A stretch of 35,615 nt of DNA from assembly GCA_964389755.1 (NCBI GenBank), contig CAYMEW010000039.1, positions 1-35,615 on the forward strand. The letters are read 5' to 3'. A program made the position numbers and the translations under genes. The notes beneath the pieces are model-generated. The model ran no database searches, was not told where the DNA came from, and worked only from the letters and a program-made list of their open reading frames with translations. Shown here in pieces: positions 17,090 to 26,191 of the stretch. This stretch comes from JBBSUQ01 sp964389755. Lineage in GTDB: Bacteria > Bacteroidota > Bacteroidia > Flavobacteriales_D > Crocinitomicaceae. Numbering within the stretch: position 1 is the first letter of the stretch; each line of letters begins with the position of its first letter.

Positions 17090-17602
17090 TTAACGAGCGG
17101 CAGAATGCCTGAAACCGATCGGCTTGCGTTCTTTTGAAGTGTTCGAAAGTGCATCTAGTTTATCAAGTAGGAACTGAAACGCTGTATTTAATTTCGCATC
17201 AAGCGCTTCAATTTCTTTTTTCAGTTCAACATTTTCCATCAGTATCGCGCGGTACTTTGAGAATGCACGCATGATCTCGATATTCATCTGAACCGCCTTC
17301 GGACTCGATAGCACACTGGATAGCATCGCCACTCCCTGTTCGGTAAAAACCATCGGATTGACCGGAGAATACTTCAGGTTTTCAAGTCGTGGAGCCAAGC
17401 TTAAAAGTTGTTTTTTCTCTTCAGATGAAAGTTCAAACATAAAGTCTTCCGGAAAACGCTCCGCATTCCTGCGCACCTGCTGCTTTAATTTTTTCGTTTC
17501 TGTTTCGTAAAGCGTTGCCAGGTCGATGTCAATCATTACATTCTGTCCCCGGAATTGAAAGATCAGGTACTCGAAATTCCGGCTGGTATTTAGTTCTATC
17601 AT
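17090..17602 (-). CDS. ORF6N-domain protein
   Basis: A 170-residue cytoplasmic protein. Residues about 10-95 match the ORF6N domain: IFQFRGQNVMIDIDLATLYE, then KKLKQQVRRNAERFPEDFMF and MVFTEQGVAMLSSVLSSPKA. The C-terminal 55 residues form a helical, probably coiled-coil segment (MENVELKKEIEALDAKL). ORF6N domains are best known from phage and mobile-element regulators; chromosomal copies are common in Bacteroidota and their targets are mostly unknown. DNA binding is expected from the family but not proved. Its upstream region carries a 23-bp inverted repeat 20 nt before the start, consistent with self-regulation. No other phage or transposon genes adjoin it, so it looks like an isolated acquisition or a domesticated regulator. 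Confidence 0.9.
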   Translation of the reverse strand: MIELNTSRNFEYLIFQFRGQNVMIDIDLATLYETETKKLKQQVRRNAERFPEDFMFELSSEEKKQLLSLAPRLENLKYSPVNPMVFTEQGVAMLSSVLSSPKAVQMNIEIMRAFSKYRAILMENVELKKEIEALDAKLNTAFQFLLDKLDALSNTSKERKPIGFRHSAAR

Positions 17603-17621
17603 GCTGTAAAAGGTTCTGAGA

Positions 17622-17644
17622 GGTGGTCACAAATTGTGACTACC
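17622..17644. promoter_or_regulatory. Palindromic operator-like site upstream of the ORF6N gene
   Basis: Arms GGTGGTCACAA (17622-17632) and TTGTGACTACC (17634-17644) flank a single central A. One pair is G-T; the central 15 bases GTCACAAATTGTGAC are a perfect palindrome. It lies 20 nt upstream of the ATG at 17602 on the minus strand. There is no following T-run, so a protein-binding site is more likely than a terminator. Confidence 0.5.
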
Positions 17645-17655
17645 TGTTGTTAAGC

Positions 17656-17670
17656 ACTATTTAAGATAGT
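17656..17670. promoter_or_regulatory. Second, shorter inverted repeat upstream of the ORF6N gene
   Basis: ACTAT (17656-17660) and ATAGT (17666-17670) flank TTAAG, in an AT-rich tract 12 nt beyond the first palindrome. The two arms match perfectly but are short, so chance cannot be excluded. Confidence 0.25.
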
Positions 17671-17696
17671 AAAAAATACCCTTTTAAGAAAAGTGG

Positions 17697-20363
17697 TCAG
17701 AACAATTTACCCTGGTTTTTTTCGTCATCTTCCTCTTTGGAAAGATCCCATTCCATCGTTACATTATCGTCATCTTCTTCCTGCTCCTGGGAATCCTGTG
17801 CATTTTTCTGCTCATCCGGCCAGGGCTCATCACCATCTTCGGGAGTTTCAAGTACCACCTCCTTTACTTTAAATTTCGTGAGCTGATTCCCCTGAGCTTT
17901 CAGTCCTTTGACATCGATAAAATCGGCAATCTGGATCTCAGTATCCGGGAGGTTTTTTGTTTCCTTCAGCAGTTTGTTATAAATAACGCGAACTACAGGA
18001 CGATAGGCCGTACTGACCACATCCAGGTGGCTTCCTTCCGCTTCGGAAATGAACGGCACTTTTTTGTCGCTGGTGATCTCACAGAGGAAGCGTTTTACGT
18101 AATGTAACTCTTTCTCGGAATCGTAATAAACGGCAGATATCGCGTGATCCGGATTCCATTTTTCAATGTGGATCAGGTCTTCATCGAAATGGTTTGACAG
18201 GTCAAAATTGCTCAGACGGTATTCGCCGGTCTTATAGAGCGTGAGTATTTTGTCATTGCCCTTGAACGCCCCGAGGAATTTCCCCCGACCATCGTCGTTG
18301 AGGCGGTGCACTACCATATCAAACCAGATCTTGCGTGCGGCCAGTGTAGATCCTCCTACCTCCTTCTGGACGATCTTCTGAACGATTTCCTTCGTAACGC
18401 GATTCCCTGCCGAATTTCGTCCTTTGATCAGCAGATCCCCCATGTCGATGTCAAAGCGTAAACGTTTCAGGTGCGGACGCGGGCGTAACATGACCGTTAC
18501 CGTTTCACGTTCTCCGTTCGGATGCACCGAAAAATAGAGCATTTTGGAACCTTTTGTTCCTTTCGTCAGGTCATACTCATTATCGCGTGTGATCGAGTTC
18601 ACATAAAAACGTTTCATGAGTGTCGGACCGCCGGTACCATCCTGGTACATCATGTGATAGATCGTGCGTTTGTCTCCTTTTTTCCAGACATCCGCATGTA
18701 CGATCCCTTTCCCGACAAACTTCTTATCGGCTACTTTCGTAACGAGCATTTTTCCACTCGCAAAGAAAATAATAACATCGTCGATCTCCGAACAGTCATT
18801 TACCGCTTCGCTCTTTTTGAGTCCGTAACCGATAAAACCTTCCTCGTAATCTACGTATAGCTTTTTATTGGCAATAATGACTTTGGTCGCGTTGATCGTA
18901 TCGAAGGTCTTGATCTCGGTTTTGCGTTCACGTCCCTCGCCGAAGCGTTTTTTCAGATCTTTGAAATAGTCGATCGCATATTCGATGAGCTTTTCGAGCT
19001 TTTCTTTTACGGCAGCCATTTCTTCTTCGATCTTCAGCAGCGCATCGTTGGCTTTGTCCGTGTCGAAGCGCGTGATACGGATCATCGGGATCTGCGTCAG
19101 TTTTTGAAGGTCTTCGTCGGTAATCTCCCGCGTGAGTTGTTTCAGAAACGGTTTAAAACGCTTGTACAGGTAGGCATAGAGCGACTCCCGGTCGGAATAA
19201 TGCTTGAAGTCGATGTACATTTCTTCCTGGATGAAGATCTTTTCCAGTGTTGAGAAATGCCATTGGCGTTCGAGTTCATCGAGGCGGATTTCAAGTTCGC
19301 GTTTCAGCAGCTGAACGGTATTATCCGTATTGATCTTCAGGATCTGGGTAACACCCAAAAATCGCGGAACATCCTTATCAATGATCGAGCTGTTCGGCGA
19401 AATGGAAACTTCGCAATCGGTAAACGCGTAGAGCGCATCGAGCGTTTTATCCGGAGAAACACCCGGAGCGAGGTGAATCATGATCTCCGCTTCTGCGGCC
19501 GTATTATCCTCGATCTTTTTAATCTTGATCTTGCCTTTGTCGTTGGCTTTGATAATGGATTCGATCAGGGATGTGGTGGTGGTACCGAACGGAATTTCAT
19601 GAACGATGAGCGTTTTGTTATCCTGCTTGCGGATCTTCGCTCTTACCCGCACTTTACCGCCTTTTAACCCGTCGTTGTAATTCGAAAAATCGGCCATTCC
19701 CCCGTTTGGAAAATCGGGATAGAATTCCACTTTTTTCCCGCGCAGGTGATTGATTGACTGATCTATAAGTTCAATAAAATTATGCGGCAAAATCTTACAC
19801 GCCATCCCGACCGCAATTCCTTCGGCTCCCTGCGCAAGTAATAGCGGAAACTTAACGGGTAACTGATCGGGCTCTTTGTTTCGACCGTCGTAACTTGCCA
19901 GCCAGTTGGTTGTTTTGGGATTAAAAACGACGTGTGATGCAAATTTAGACAAACGCGCTTCGATGTAACGCGGGGCCGCCGCACCGTCACCGGTGAGTGT
20001 ATTTCCCCAGTTTCCCTGCATGTCGATCAACAGGTCTTTCTGTCCCAGTTGCACGAGTGCATCGCCGATGGAGGCATCTCCGTGCGGGTGGTATTTCATG
20101 GTGTTCCCGATGATGTTTGCGACCTTGTTGTAACGGCCGTCATCCATTTCTTTCATCGAGTGCAGGATCCGGCGCTGCACAGGTTTCAAACCGTCGAACA
20201 ACGACGGAACGGCGCGTTCGAGAATTACGTAACTCGCATAATCGAGAAACCAGTTCTCGTAAAGACCTCCCAGCGGAATGATCTTTTCATCATTTGAATC
20301 ACTTTCAAAAGGCTTCCCGGCCTCGTCCTGATTTTCCCTGTCTTCCAATTCGTCTTCTGCCAT
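17697..20363 (-). CDS. parC: DNA topoisomerase IV subunit A
   Basis: The 888-residue cleavage and rejoining subunit of the type IIA topoisomerase that decatenates daughter chromosomes. The N-terminal winged-helix domain contains YASYVILERAVPSLFDGLKP, the YHPHGDASIGDALV block and the active-site tyrosine in AAAPRYIEARLS (Tyr133), which forms the covalent DNA link. A coiled-coil and tower region follows (to about 480), then a C-terminal DNA-wrapping domain, and finally an acidic tail after about 840. The parE gene lies upstream with a 9-nt gap, so the two are co-transcribed. I prefer parC to gyrA because of the parE-type partner next door. Confidence 0.93.
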   Translation of the reverse strand: MAEDELEDRENQDEAGKPFESDSNDEKIIPLGGLYENWFLDYASYVILERAVPSLFDGLKPVQRRILHSMKEMDDGRYNKVANIIGNTMKYHPHGDASIGDALVQLGQKDLLIDMQGNWGNTLTGDGAAAPRYIEARLSKFASHVVFNPKTTNWLASYDGRNKEPDQLPVKFPLLLAQGAEGIAVGMACKILPHNFIELIDQSINHLRGKKVEFYPDFPNGGMADFSNYNDGLKGGKVRVRAKIRKQDNKTLIVHEIPFGTTTTSLIESIIKANDKGKIKIKKIEDNTAAEAEIMIHLAPGVSPDKTLDALYAFTDCEVSISPNSSIIDKDVPRFLGVTQILKINTDNTVQLLKRELEIRLDELERQWHFSTLEKIFIQEEMYIDFKHYSDRESLYAYLYKRFKPFLKQLTREITDEDLQKLTQIPMIRITRFDTDKANDALLKIEEEMAAVKEKLEKLIEYAIDYFKDLKKRFGEGRERKTEIKTFDTINATKVIIANKKLYVDYEEGFIGYGLKKSEAVNDCSEIDDVIIFFASGKMLVTKVADKKFVGKGIVHADVWKKGDKRTIYHMMYQDGTGGPTLMKRFYVNSITRDNEYDLTKGTKGSKMLYFSVHPNGERETVTVMLRPRPHLKRLRFDIDMGDLLIKGRNSAGNRVTKEIVQKIVQKEVGGSTLAARKIWFDMVVHRLNDDGRGKFLGAFKGNDKILTLYKTGEYRLSNFDLSNHFDEDLIHIEKWNPDHAISAVYYDSEKELHYVKRFLCEITSDKKVPFISEAEGSHLDVVSTAYRPVVRVIYNKLLKETKNLPDTEIQIADFIDVKGLKAQGNQLTKFKVKEVVLETPEDGDEPWPDEQKNAQDSQEQEEDDDNVTMEWDLSKEEDDEKNQGKLF

Positions 20364-20372
20364 GTTATACTA

Positions 20373-22265
20373 TCATGAAGCTTTGTCTAACTCACTGTCA
20401 TCTGCCGCAATCTCGTTTTCCGCTGCTGCTGTAATATCTTCTTCCACCCGCAGGTTCTCAATAATGAAATCCTGGCGTTCCTGGGTATTTTTGCCCATGT
20501 AATAGGAAAGGATCTGATCGATCGAAGCATCTTTCGAAAGTAAAACCGGTTCCAGGCGAATATCATCCCCGATAAAATGCTGGAACTCGTCGGGCGAGAT
20601 CTCACCGAGTCCCTTAAACCGGGTAATTTCCGGGTTCTTGCCAAGTTCTTCGATGGCCTTCCGGCGCTCTTCTTCCGAATAGCAGTAGATCGTTTTTTTC
20701 TTGTTTCTCACCCTGAAAAGAGGCGTTTGAAGCACGTACACATGGTTTCGTTTCACCAGGTCCGGGAAGAACTGCAGGAAAAAGGTGAGCAACAACATCC
20801 GGATGTGCATTCCATCCACATCGGCATCGGTCGCGATCACGATCTGGTTGTAGCGCAGGTTGTCCATATCTTCTTCGATGTCAAGCGCTGACTGGATCAG
20901 GTTGAACTCTTCGTTCTCATACACCACTTTTTTCGTAAGTCCGTATGAGTTCAGCGGTTTTCCACGCAGGGAAAATACCGCCTGCGTATTTACATCCCGG
21001 GATTTTGTAATGGAACCGCTCGCGGAATCCCCCTCGGTAATGAACAGTGTCGTTTGTTCGCGGCGCTCATCTTTCATGTCCGTCAGGTGAACGCGGCAGT
21101 CGCGCAGCTTTTTATTGTGCAGACTCGCCTTCTTTGCGCGGTCTCTCGCCAGTTTGCGAATACCGGAAAGTTCTTTCCGTTCCCGTTCGGATTGTTTGAT
21201 CTTTTTTTCGATCGTTTCGGCAACACCCGGGTTGCGGTGCAGGTAGTTGTCCAGTTTTTCCTTTAGAAAATCATTCACGAAAGCACGCATGGATTTTCCT
21301 CCCGGTTCTATTTCCTGGGATCCCAACTTGGTCTTGGTCTGCGACTCAAATACCGGCTCGATGACCTTTACGGCAATGGCAGCCACGATCGACTGGCGAA
21401 TATCGGATGCTTCGTAATTTTTGTTGTAGAAATCGCGGATAACGCGCGCCACAGACTCCCGGAATGCACTTTGATGTGTTCCGCCCTGCGTTGTATGCTG
21501 ACCGTTCACAAAGGAATAATAATCCTCACCGTAGGTGCGGCCGTGCGTAAACGCCACTTCGATATCTTCTCCCTCGAGGTGAATGATCGGGTACAGCGGA
21601 TCACCGTCCATGTTATCCTGCAACAGATCCTTCAAACCGTCCTTCGACTGGAAACGTTCTCCGTTGAAGTTCATTACAAGTCCGCGGTTAAGGTAGCAGT
21701 AATTCCACATCATCTTCTCGAGGTACGCGGTTTTGAACACGTACTTTTTGAAGATCGTATCGTCGGGAATGAATTCGACATAAGTACCGTTTTGCTCGTC
21801 CGTTTTTTCAACCTTCCGGTCTTCCACGAGTTCTCCGCGTTCGAAAGAAGCCTGTTTCTTCTCGCCGTCACGTACCGAGTAAACCATAAAATGCGAGGAA
21901 AGTGCGTTCACCGCTTTCGTTCCGACACCGTTCAGCCCCACTGATTTTTTAAAGGCCTTGGAATCGTATTTTCCGCCGGTATTGATCTGCGAAACGCAAT
22001 CGACTACTTTACCCAAGGGAATTCCGCGACCGTAATCACGCACGGTTACCTTCCCGTCTTTCACCCGGATCTCGATACGCTTGCCATTTCCCATAACAAA
22101 TTCATCGATGCAGTTATCGACTACCTCCTTTACCAGAATGTAAATACCATCATCAGCGGAAGAACCGTCTCCCAGCTTCCCGATATACATACCGGGACGC
22201 AGGCGAATGTGCTCTTTCCAGTCAAGTGAACGAATGTTATCTTCGGTATATTGATTTTCTGCCAT
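20373..22265 (-). CDS. parE: DNA topoisomerase IV subunit B
   Basis: The 630-residue ATPase subunit of topoisomerase IV. The GHKL ATPase domain shows VVDNCIDEF, DYGRGIPLG and GLNGVGTKAVNALS (ATP lid). The transducer includes SFVNGQHTTQGGTH and the conserved KTKLGS loop. The TOPRIM metal-binding residues are in TEGDSASGS (Glu411) and ATDADVDGMHIR (Asp480-Asp484). A short acidic C-terminal tail ends the protein. The start at 22265 (MAENQYTEDN) gives a normal length. A TAnnTTTG box lies 22 nt upstream, and the gene leads an operon with parC. Confidence 0.94.
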   Translation of the reverse strand: MAENQYTEDNIRSLDWKEHIRLRPGMYIGKLGDGSSADDGIYILVKEVVDNCIDEFVMGNGKRIEIRVKDGKVTVRDYGRGIPLGKVVDCVSQINTGGKYDSKAFKKSVGLNGVGTKAVNALSSHFMVYSVRDGEKKQASFERGELVEDRKVEKTDEQNGTYVEFIPDDTIFKKYVFKTAYLEKMMWNYCYLNRGLVMNFNGERFQSKDGLKDLLQDNMDGDPLYPIIHLEGEDIEVAFTHGRTYGEDYYSFVNGQHTTQGGTHQSAFRESVARVIRDFYNKNYEASDIRQSIVAAIAVKVIEPVFESQTKTKLGSQEIEPGGKSMRAFVNDFLKEKLDNYLHRNPGVAETIEKKIKQSERERKELSGIRKLARDRAKKASLHNKKLRDCRVHLTDMKDERREQTTLFITEGDSASGSITKSRDVNTQAVFSLRGKPLNSYGLTKKVVYENEEFNLIQSALDIEEDMDNLRYNQIVIATDADVDGMHIRMLLLTFFLQFFPDLVKRNHVYVLQTPLFRVRNKKKTIYCYSEEERRKAIEELGKNPEITRFKGLGEISPDEFQHFIGDDIRLEPVLLSKDASIDQILSYYMGKNTQERQDFIIENLRVEEDITAAAENEIAADDSELDKAS

Positions 22266-22287
22266 GTGCGGATTTTTCGACGACTAA

Positions 22288-22295
22288 CAAAAATA
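22288..22295 (-). promoter_or_regulatory. -7 box upstream of parE
   Basis: On the minus strand TATTTTTG matches TAnnTTTG and ends 22 nt before the ATG at 22265. No clear -33 element is seen. The divergent secreted-protein gene has its own promoter on the other strand. Confidence 0.45.
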
Positions 22296-22442
22296 ATAAA
22301 TACTCAGGGGTCTACGGCGGGAAGTTATCACGAGTTTTTAACGACAGATTGTTCAAGGAATCGGCAGGCATTGCAAGGTTGGAACGAATATTCCGCCTTG
22401 TTTTTCAGCCTTTTAAAAAAATTTTTCGCCGTTCCTCCGTTT

Positions 22443-22475
22443 TTTGAATTCAAAACTGTTTTTAGCATACATTTA
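22443..22475 (+). promoter_or_regulatory. Promoter of the secreted T9SS protein gene
   Basis: TTTG (22443-22446), 21 nt, then TACATTTA (22468-22475), which is TAnnTTTG with a final mismatch. The ATG at 22489 is 13 nt further on. Confidence 0.5.
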
Positions 22476-22488
22476 CACAAAAAATCAC

Positions 22489-23376
22489 ATGAAGAAAGTT
22501 TACTTTTTAGCTGCGCTCCTTTTCGCAGGGTTAAGCGCAACAGCACAACAGGTCACCAATGGTGGACTGAACAGCTGGTCCACCAAAACAGCCGGAATGG
22601 GCACTTATGTACAACCGGACGGCCCATGGCTTAACCTTTTTGATTCGCTTTTTGTAAGCCTCGGACTACCCGGAGCTTCATCCACCGTTACGGAAGGCAC
22701 AAGCGGTTCATCCGAAGGAACATCTCACGCCGTATTGAACGTGGTTGATTTCAGCGGAAACACCTTCGGAGGCGGACTGATCTACGGGAAGTTCGACGTT
22801 GCCAATGACATGGTCATCGGTCTTCCGATCGCTCCGCGTCCTACCAGTGTAATGCTCGATTACCAGTACACGACAACCAACGGCGATACGGCGATCATCG
22901 AGATCCATGCGAACAACGACCCGACTTCGCCACAGGTAATATTCAACACATCGGCTACGAGCTGGACACCTTTTGAATATGTTTTTCAATGGACACAAAG
23001 CGGCCAGGACAGTATTGCACTTGCATTCGGACTGGCAAACCCGAACGATACGGCACTGGATCCGGGATCGCAGTTTCGCATCGACAACGTGCGTTATAAT
23101 TTCCCGCTCGGTTTTACGGAAATGCTGGACAAGAAAAAAATGATCGAGGTGTACCCGAACCCTGCAACTGAAACGATTCGTTTTTCACTCGAAGCGGCAG
23201 ACAACTTAACACTTGAAGTATACGACATGCATGGAAACTTGGTTCGTAGCTTCAACCAGTTAAGTACAGAGAACGCACTTTACGTTGGTGATCTTGGAAA
23301 GGGAACGTATATCTACACGCTTTCGAACCAGCAATCGAAAATGATCGTTGATCGCGGGCAATTCGTAAAAAATTAA
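22489..23376 (+). CDS. T9SS-secreted protein of unknown function
   Basis: A 295-residue exported protein. The start at 22489 (MKKVYFLAALLF) gives a signal peptide ending ATAQ. Residues about 20-215 form a strand-rich domain: NGGLNSWSTKT, then a PTSVMLDYQYTTTNGDTAII segment and FRIDNVRYNF, resembling the jelly-roll fold of PCMD-type, putative carbohydrate-active modules in this phylum. That assignment is tentative. The last 75 residues are a type A T9SS sorting domain (VYPNPATETIRF, YDMHGNLVRSF, GKGTYIYTL). It has its own promoter and terminator, so it is a single-gene unit between parE and rnz. Confidence 0.85.
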   Translation: MKKVYFLAALLFAGLSATAQQVTNGGLNSWSTKTAGMGTYVQPDGPWLNLFDSLFVSLGLPGASSTVTEGTSGSSEGTSHAVLNVVDFSGNTFGGGLIYGKFDVANDMVIGLPIAPRPTSVMLDYQYTTTNGDTAIIEIHANNDPTSPQVIFNTSATSWTPFEYVFQWTQSGQDSIALAFGLANPNDTALDPGSQFRIDNVRYNFPLGFTEMLDKKKMIEVYPNPATETIRFSLEAADNLTLEVYDMHGNLVRSFNQLSTENALYVGDLGKGTYIYTLSNQQSKMIVDRGQFVKN

Positions 23377-23394
23377 GCTGAATTCTTTTTTCAG

Positions 23395-23430
23395 GAAAAG
23401 CTGTTTCTTCGGGAACAGCTTTTCTTTTTT
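23395..23430 (+). terminator. Terminator with a UUCG tetraloop
   Basis: The stem GAAAAGCTGTTTC (23395-23407) pairs with 23412-23424 (one U-G pair) around a TTCG loop, a very stable tetraloop. A T-run to 23430 follows and overlaps the stop codon of the convergent rnz gene. Confidence 0.85.
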
Positions 23431-24343
23431 AGCGTCCGATCCGCAACTGAAATCCGTCTTCCGGCAAAATAACATTCGGAAAAACAACGGAAGCTTCGGC
23501 CAAATGCGCCTCCGGATCGGTGTAGCGCGCACTCAGGTGACCGAGCACCAGTTTTTTCACGCCTGCTTCTTTCGCTACTCGTGCCGCGTCACCAGCGGTT
23601 GAATGAAAGGTCGCTTTAGCACGGTGCCGGAGTTCTTCCAGAAAAGTAGCTTCATGATACAGCACATCCACACCACGTACGGCTTCAACCACGGTCTTTG
23701 AATAAGCGGTATCTGAACAAAACGCATAACTGTAATTCGGGTTGTAACGCGTGTAATCCGTTGCGCGGTGCACTTTGCCCGAATCGTCCGTTACATCGAT
23801 CCCCTTTTTCAGCAAAGGCGCATGCTCGAGTTTTAAGCCTGCCGCCTCGAATTCGGAGCGGATCAGGGTGCGCTCTTTCTCTTTTTCCCGAAAAAGGTAG
23901 CCCTGCACAGGAATGCGGTGATTCATCGGGAACGTATACACTTCGGTCTTTTTATCTTCGTAAACGATTCCGGTATGATCTCGTTCGAGTTCGTGCCAGG
24001 TGATGTCGAAATCGAGGATACCTCCTCCAACTTCAAACTGCAGTTCGACCACTTTCTTCAATCCTTTCGGAGCGTAAATGTGGAGGTTTTTATCCCTTCC
24101 GAGCAGGTGCATGGTACTGAGCAGGCCGACCAGGCCGAAATAATGATCTCCATGGAGGTGTGAGATAAAAATGTGATTGATCTTCTGGAACTTGACCCCG
24201 AATCGTCGCATCTGGATCTGTGTGGCCTCTCCGCAATCCATCAGGAAATGCCGTCCGTTGCAAACGATATACTGGGAAGTTGGATTTCTCCCGGCAGTGG
24301 GAATAGCAGAGCCCGACCCGAGGATCGTAACTGTAAAACTCAC
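23429..24343 (-). CDS. rnz: Ribonuclease Z
   Basis: A 304-residue metallo-beta-lactamase-fold endonuclease that trims the 3' end of tRNA precursors. The N-terminal FTVTILGSGSAIPT and the zinc motif SHLHGDH (61-67) are clear, followed by the PMNHRIPVQGYLF block, FCSDTAYSKT (the Asp bridging the metals) and LGHLSARY with a late His. The length is typical of the bacterial short form. The start is GTG at 24343, overlapping the STAS gene stop as GTGA (4-nt overlap), which indicates translational coupling. The gene follows STAS and, further up, pyrB and pyrR on the same strand. Confidence 0.93.
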   Translation of the reverse strand: MSFTVTILGSGSAIPTAGRNPTSQYIVCNGRHFLMDCGEATQIQMRRFGVKFQKINHIFISHLHGDHYFGLVGLLSTMHLLGRDKNLHIYAPKGLKKVVELQFEVGGGILDFDITWHELERDHTGIVYEDKKTEVYTFPMNHRIPVQGYLFREKEKERTLIRSEFEAAGLKLEHAPLLKKGIDVTDDSGKVHRATDYTRYNPNYSYAFCSDTAYSKTVVEAVRGVDVLYHEATFLEELRHRAKATFHSTAGDAARVAKEAGVKKLVLGHLSARYTDPEAHLAEASVVFPNVILPEDGFQLRIGR

Positions 24344-24687
24344 GCGTTCAATCGCTTATTTGCGGCTTCCAGGTCCGGTTCGATGAGCAACACGCTTTCA
24401 AGCTGGGATATCTGGATGATCTTCATAACATTGGGTTGTAAACCGCTGAGGATAAATTTTCCGTTCCCGTCTTTACAGAGGCGGTTGGCGATGAGAATAG
24501 CACTCAGGCCTGACGAATCACAATAACGTGTTTTAGAGAGATCGAGGATGATGCTGTTGACCCCGTTTTTATTCAGTAGTACCAGTTCGGCTTTTAAACC
24601 GCTCGCATTGGTGATGTCGAGTTTTTCAACCTGACTGAGAATTGTAGCGGTCTGATTATCCTGCCGTATTTCGAAATCCATGGGCAT
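24340..24687 (-). CDS. STAS-domain protein (anti-sigma factor antagonist-like)
   Basis: A 115-residue single-domain protein. It contains the STAS signature CDSSGLSAILIANRL, where Ser58 or Ser59 after Asp57 is the position usually phosphorylated by a partner-switching kinase. Proteins of this fold bind or release regulators depending on that phosphorylation; the partner is not encoded next to it. It overlaps rnz by 4 nt and lies 25 nt after pyrB, so it can be co-transcribed. A TAnnTTTG box 10 nt upstream suggests an extra start point. ATGs at 24687 and 24681 are both possible. A SiaB-like kinase gene 5 kb away is one speculative partner. Confidence 0.88.
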   Translation of the reverse strand: MPMDFEIRQDNQTATILSQVEKLDITNASGLKAELVLLNKNGVNSIILDLSKTRYCDSSGLSAILIANRLCKDGNGKFILSGLQPNVMKIIQISQLESVLLIEPDLEAANKRLNA

Positions 24688-24697
24688 ACGTGTTTCT

Positions 24698-24705
24698 CAA
24701 AAGTA
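24698..24705 (-). promoter_or_regulatory. -7 box for STAS-rnz
   Basis: On the minus strand TACTTTTG matches TAnnTTTG. It lies in the 25-nt gap after pyrB and 10 nt before the STAS start. No -33 partner is obvious. Confidence 0.4.
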
Positions 24706-24712
24706 GCAAAAA

Positions 24713-25645
24713 TTATTTACGTTCGATTTTAGACGCCAACAAATAAATGACAGCCATTCGCACTGCTACACCGTTTTCGACCTGCTGCAAAATGATAGAC
24801 TGCTTTGAATCAGCCACATCACTGGTAATCTCCACTCCGCGATTGATCGGTCCGGGATGCATCACAACAATTTCTTTATCGAGCGAGTCGAGTATTTCGC
24901 GGTTCAAACCGTATTGCATGGTGTATTCACGCAGTGAGGGGAAATACTTGATATCCTGCCGTTCGAGCTGGATACGCAGCATATTGGCCACGTCACACCA
25001 TTCGAGCGCTTTGCGCAGGTTGTGCTCTACCTTCACGCCCAGCATTTCGATGTATTTCGGGATGAGCGTCGTTGGGCCGCAGACCATGACTTCGGCACCG
25101 AGTTTCTGAAGGCAGTAGATGTTGGAAAGTGCCACGCGCGAATGGAGAATATCCCCGGTGATCACAACTTTCTTTCCGGCAACGGTTCCGAGGCGTTCGC
25201 GAATACTGTAGGCATCCAAAAGTGCCTGCGTGGGGTGTTCGTGCGTACCGTCACCGGCATTCACAACTTTTGCATCGATCCGTTGCGCGAGGAATCTGGC
25301 CGCTCCCGGATTCGGGTGGCGCATTACGACCATGTCCACTTTCATCGACAGGATGTTATTGACCGTATCAATGAGGGTTTCACCTTTTTTAACCGAGGAA
25401 CTCGAAGCACTGAAATTCACCACATCTGCGGAAAGTCGTTTTTCAGCGAGTTCGAAGGAAAGCCGTGTGCGGGTCGAATTTTCAAAAAAGAGATTGGCAA
25501 TCGTGATATCGCGCAGCGAGGGTACTTTCCGAATGGGCCGGTTGATAACCTCTTTGAAGCTGTCTGCCGTTTTGAAAATCAGTTCAATATCGTTCGGGGT
25601 AAGATCTTTTATTCCCGTGAGGTGTTCTACGCTTAAATTATCCAT
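24713..25645 (-). CDS. pyrB: Aspartate carbamoyltranscarbamylase catalytic subunit
   Basis: This 310-residue enzyme condenses carbamoyl phosphate with aspartate, the first committed step of pyrimidine synthesis. The carbamoyl-phosphate loop is FFENSTRTRLSFE (Ser57-Arg61), the SSVKKGETLIDT loop follows, and HPTQALLDA (137-145) is the aspartate-side block. HPGPINRGVEI near the C-terminus is also typical. The length is normal. No regulatory pyrI is adjacent. It overlaps pyrR by 8 nt, so translation is probably coupled. Confidence 0.96.
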   Translation of the reverse strand: MDNLSVEHLTGIKDLTPNDIELIFKTADSFKEVINRPIRKVPSLRDITIANLFFENSTRTRLSFELAEKRLSADVVNFSASSSSVKKGETLIDTVNNILSMKVDMVVMRHPNPGAARFLAQRIDAKVVNAGDGTHEHPTQALLDAYSIRERLGTVAGKKVVITGDILHSRVALSNIYCLQKLGAEVMVCGPTTLIPKYIEMLGVKVEHNLRKALEWCDVANMLRIQLERQDIKYFPSLREYTMQYGLNREILDSLDKEIVVMHPGPINRGVEITSDVADSKQSIILQQVENGVAVRMAVIYLLASKIERK

Positions 25646-26186
25646 TGTTTTCCGGGGTAAACATAACTACCTTATCTTCTCCTTCCATTTCTTTCCATTC
25701 CACCGAAACCCGTTCCGAAACGAGGGTATCCACGGTTTTTCCGACATAATCGGCCTGGATAGGCAGGTGACGTTTGAAGCGCCGGTCGATCATTACGAGC
25801 AACTCCACCGAGCGCGGTCTTCCGAATGCAAGCAGGGCGTCGAGGCCGGAGCGAATCGTACGACCGGTGTACAACACATCGTCCACGAGTACCACGTCCT
25901 TGTTCTCAATTACAAAGTCAATATTTGTGGCACTCGGAATGAGGGGGCGTTCACGCCTGCGAAAATCGTCGCGGTAAAAGGTAACGTCCAGGTCTCCGCA
26001 GGTAACCGGGTGACCGAGGATGTGTTCCAGGTGTTTTTTGAGGCGAACGACGACGTTAATCCCACGCGGTTGTAAGCCGATGAGAACGGTATTATTAAAA
26101 TCGGAATGTTGTTCGATTAACTGGTAGCAAAGCCGGTTGATGGTTAATTCAACGTGTTTCGAGTTCAGAATAACCTGCTTTTCCAT
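25638..26186 (-). CDS. pyrR: Bifunctional pyr operon regulator / uracil phosphoribosyltransferase
   Basis: A 182-residue PRTase-fold protein. The PRPP-binding motif VVLVDDVLYTGRT lies at about 98-110, and GLQPRGINV and the RDDFRRRE loop are as in PyrR. In Gram-positives PyrR binds the pyr mRNA leader and controls attenuation; it can also make UMP from uracil. Here a perfect -7 box ends 5 nt before the ATG, leaving no leader for such control, so RNA-based self-regulation of this transcript is doubtful. The RNA-binding face was not checked. It overlaps pyrB by 8 nt. Confidence 0.92.
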   Translation of the reverse strand: MEKQVILNSKHVELTINRLCYQLIEQHSDFNNTVLIGLQPRGINVVVRLKKHLEHILGHPVTCGDLDVTFYRDDFRRRERPLIPSATNIDFVIENKDVVLVDDVLYTGRTIRSGLDALLAFGRPRSVELLVMIDRRFKRHLPIQADYVGKTVDTLVSERVSVEWKEMEGEDKVVMFTPENNG

Positions 26187-26191
26187 TCATG

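Noticed and set aside
17090..17602. ORF6N gene as sign of a prophage
   Set aside because: No integrase, capsid, lysis or other phage gene adjoins it; only a single domain is shared.
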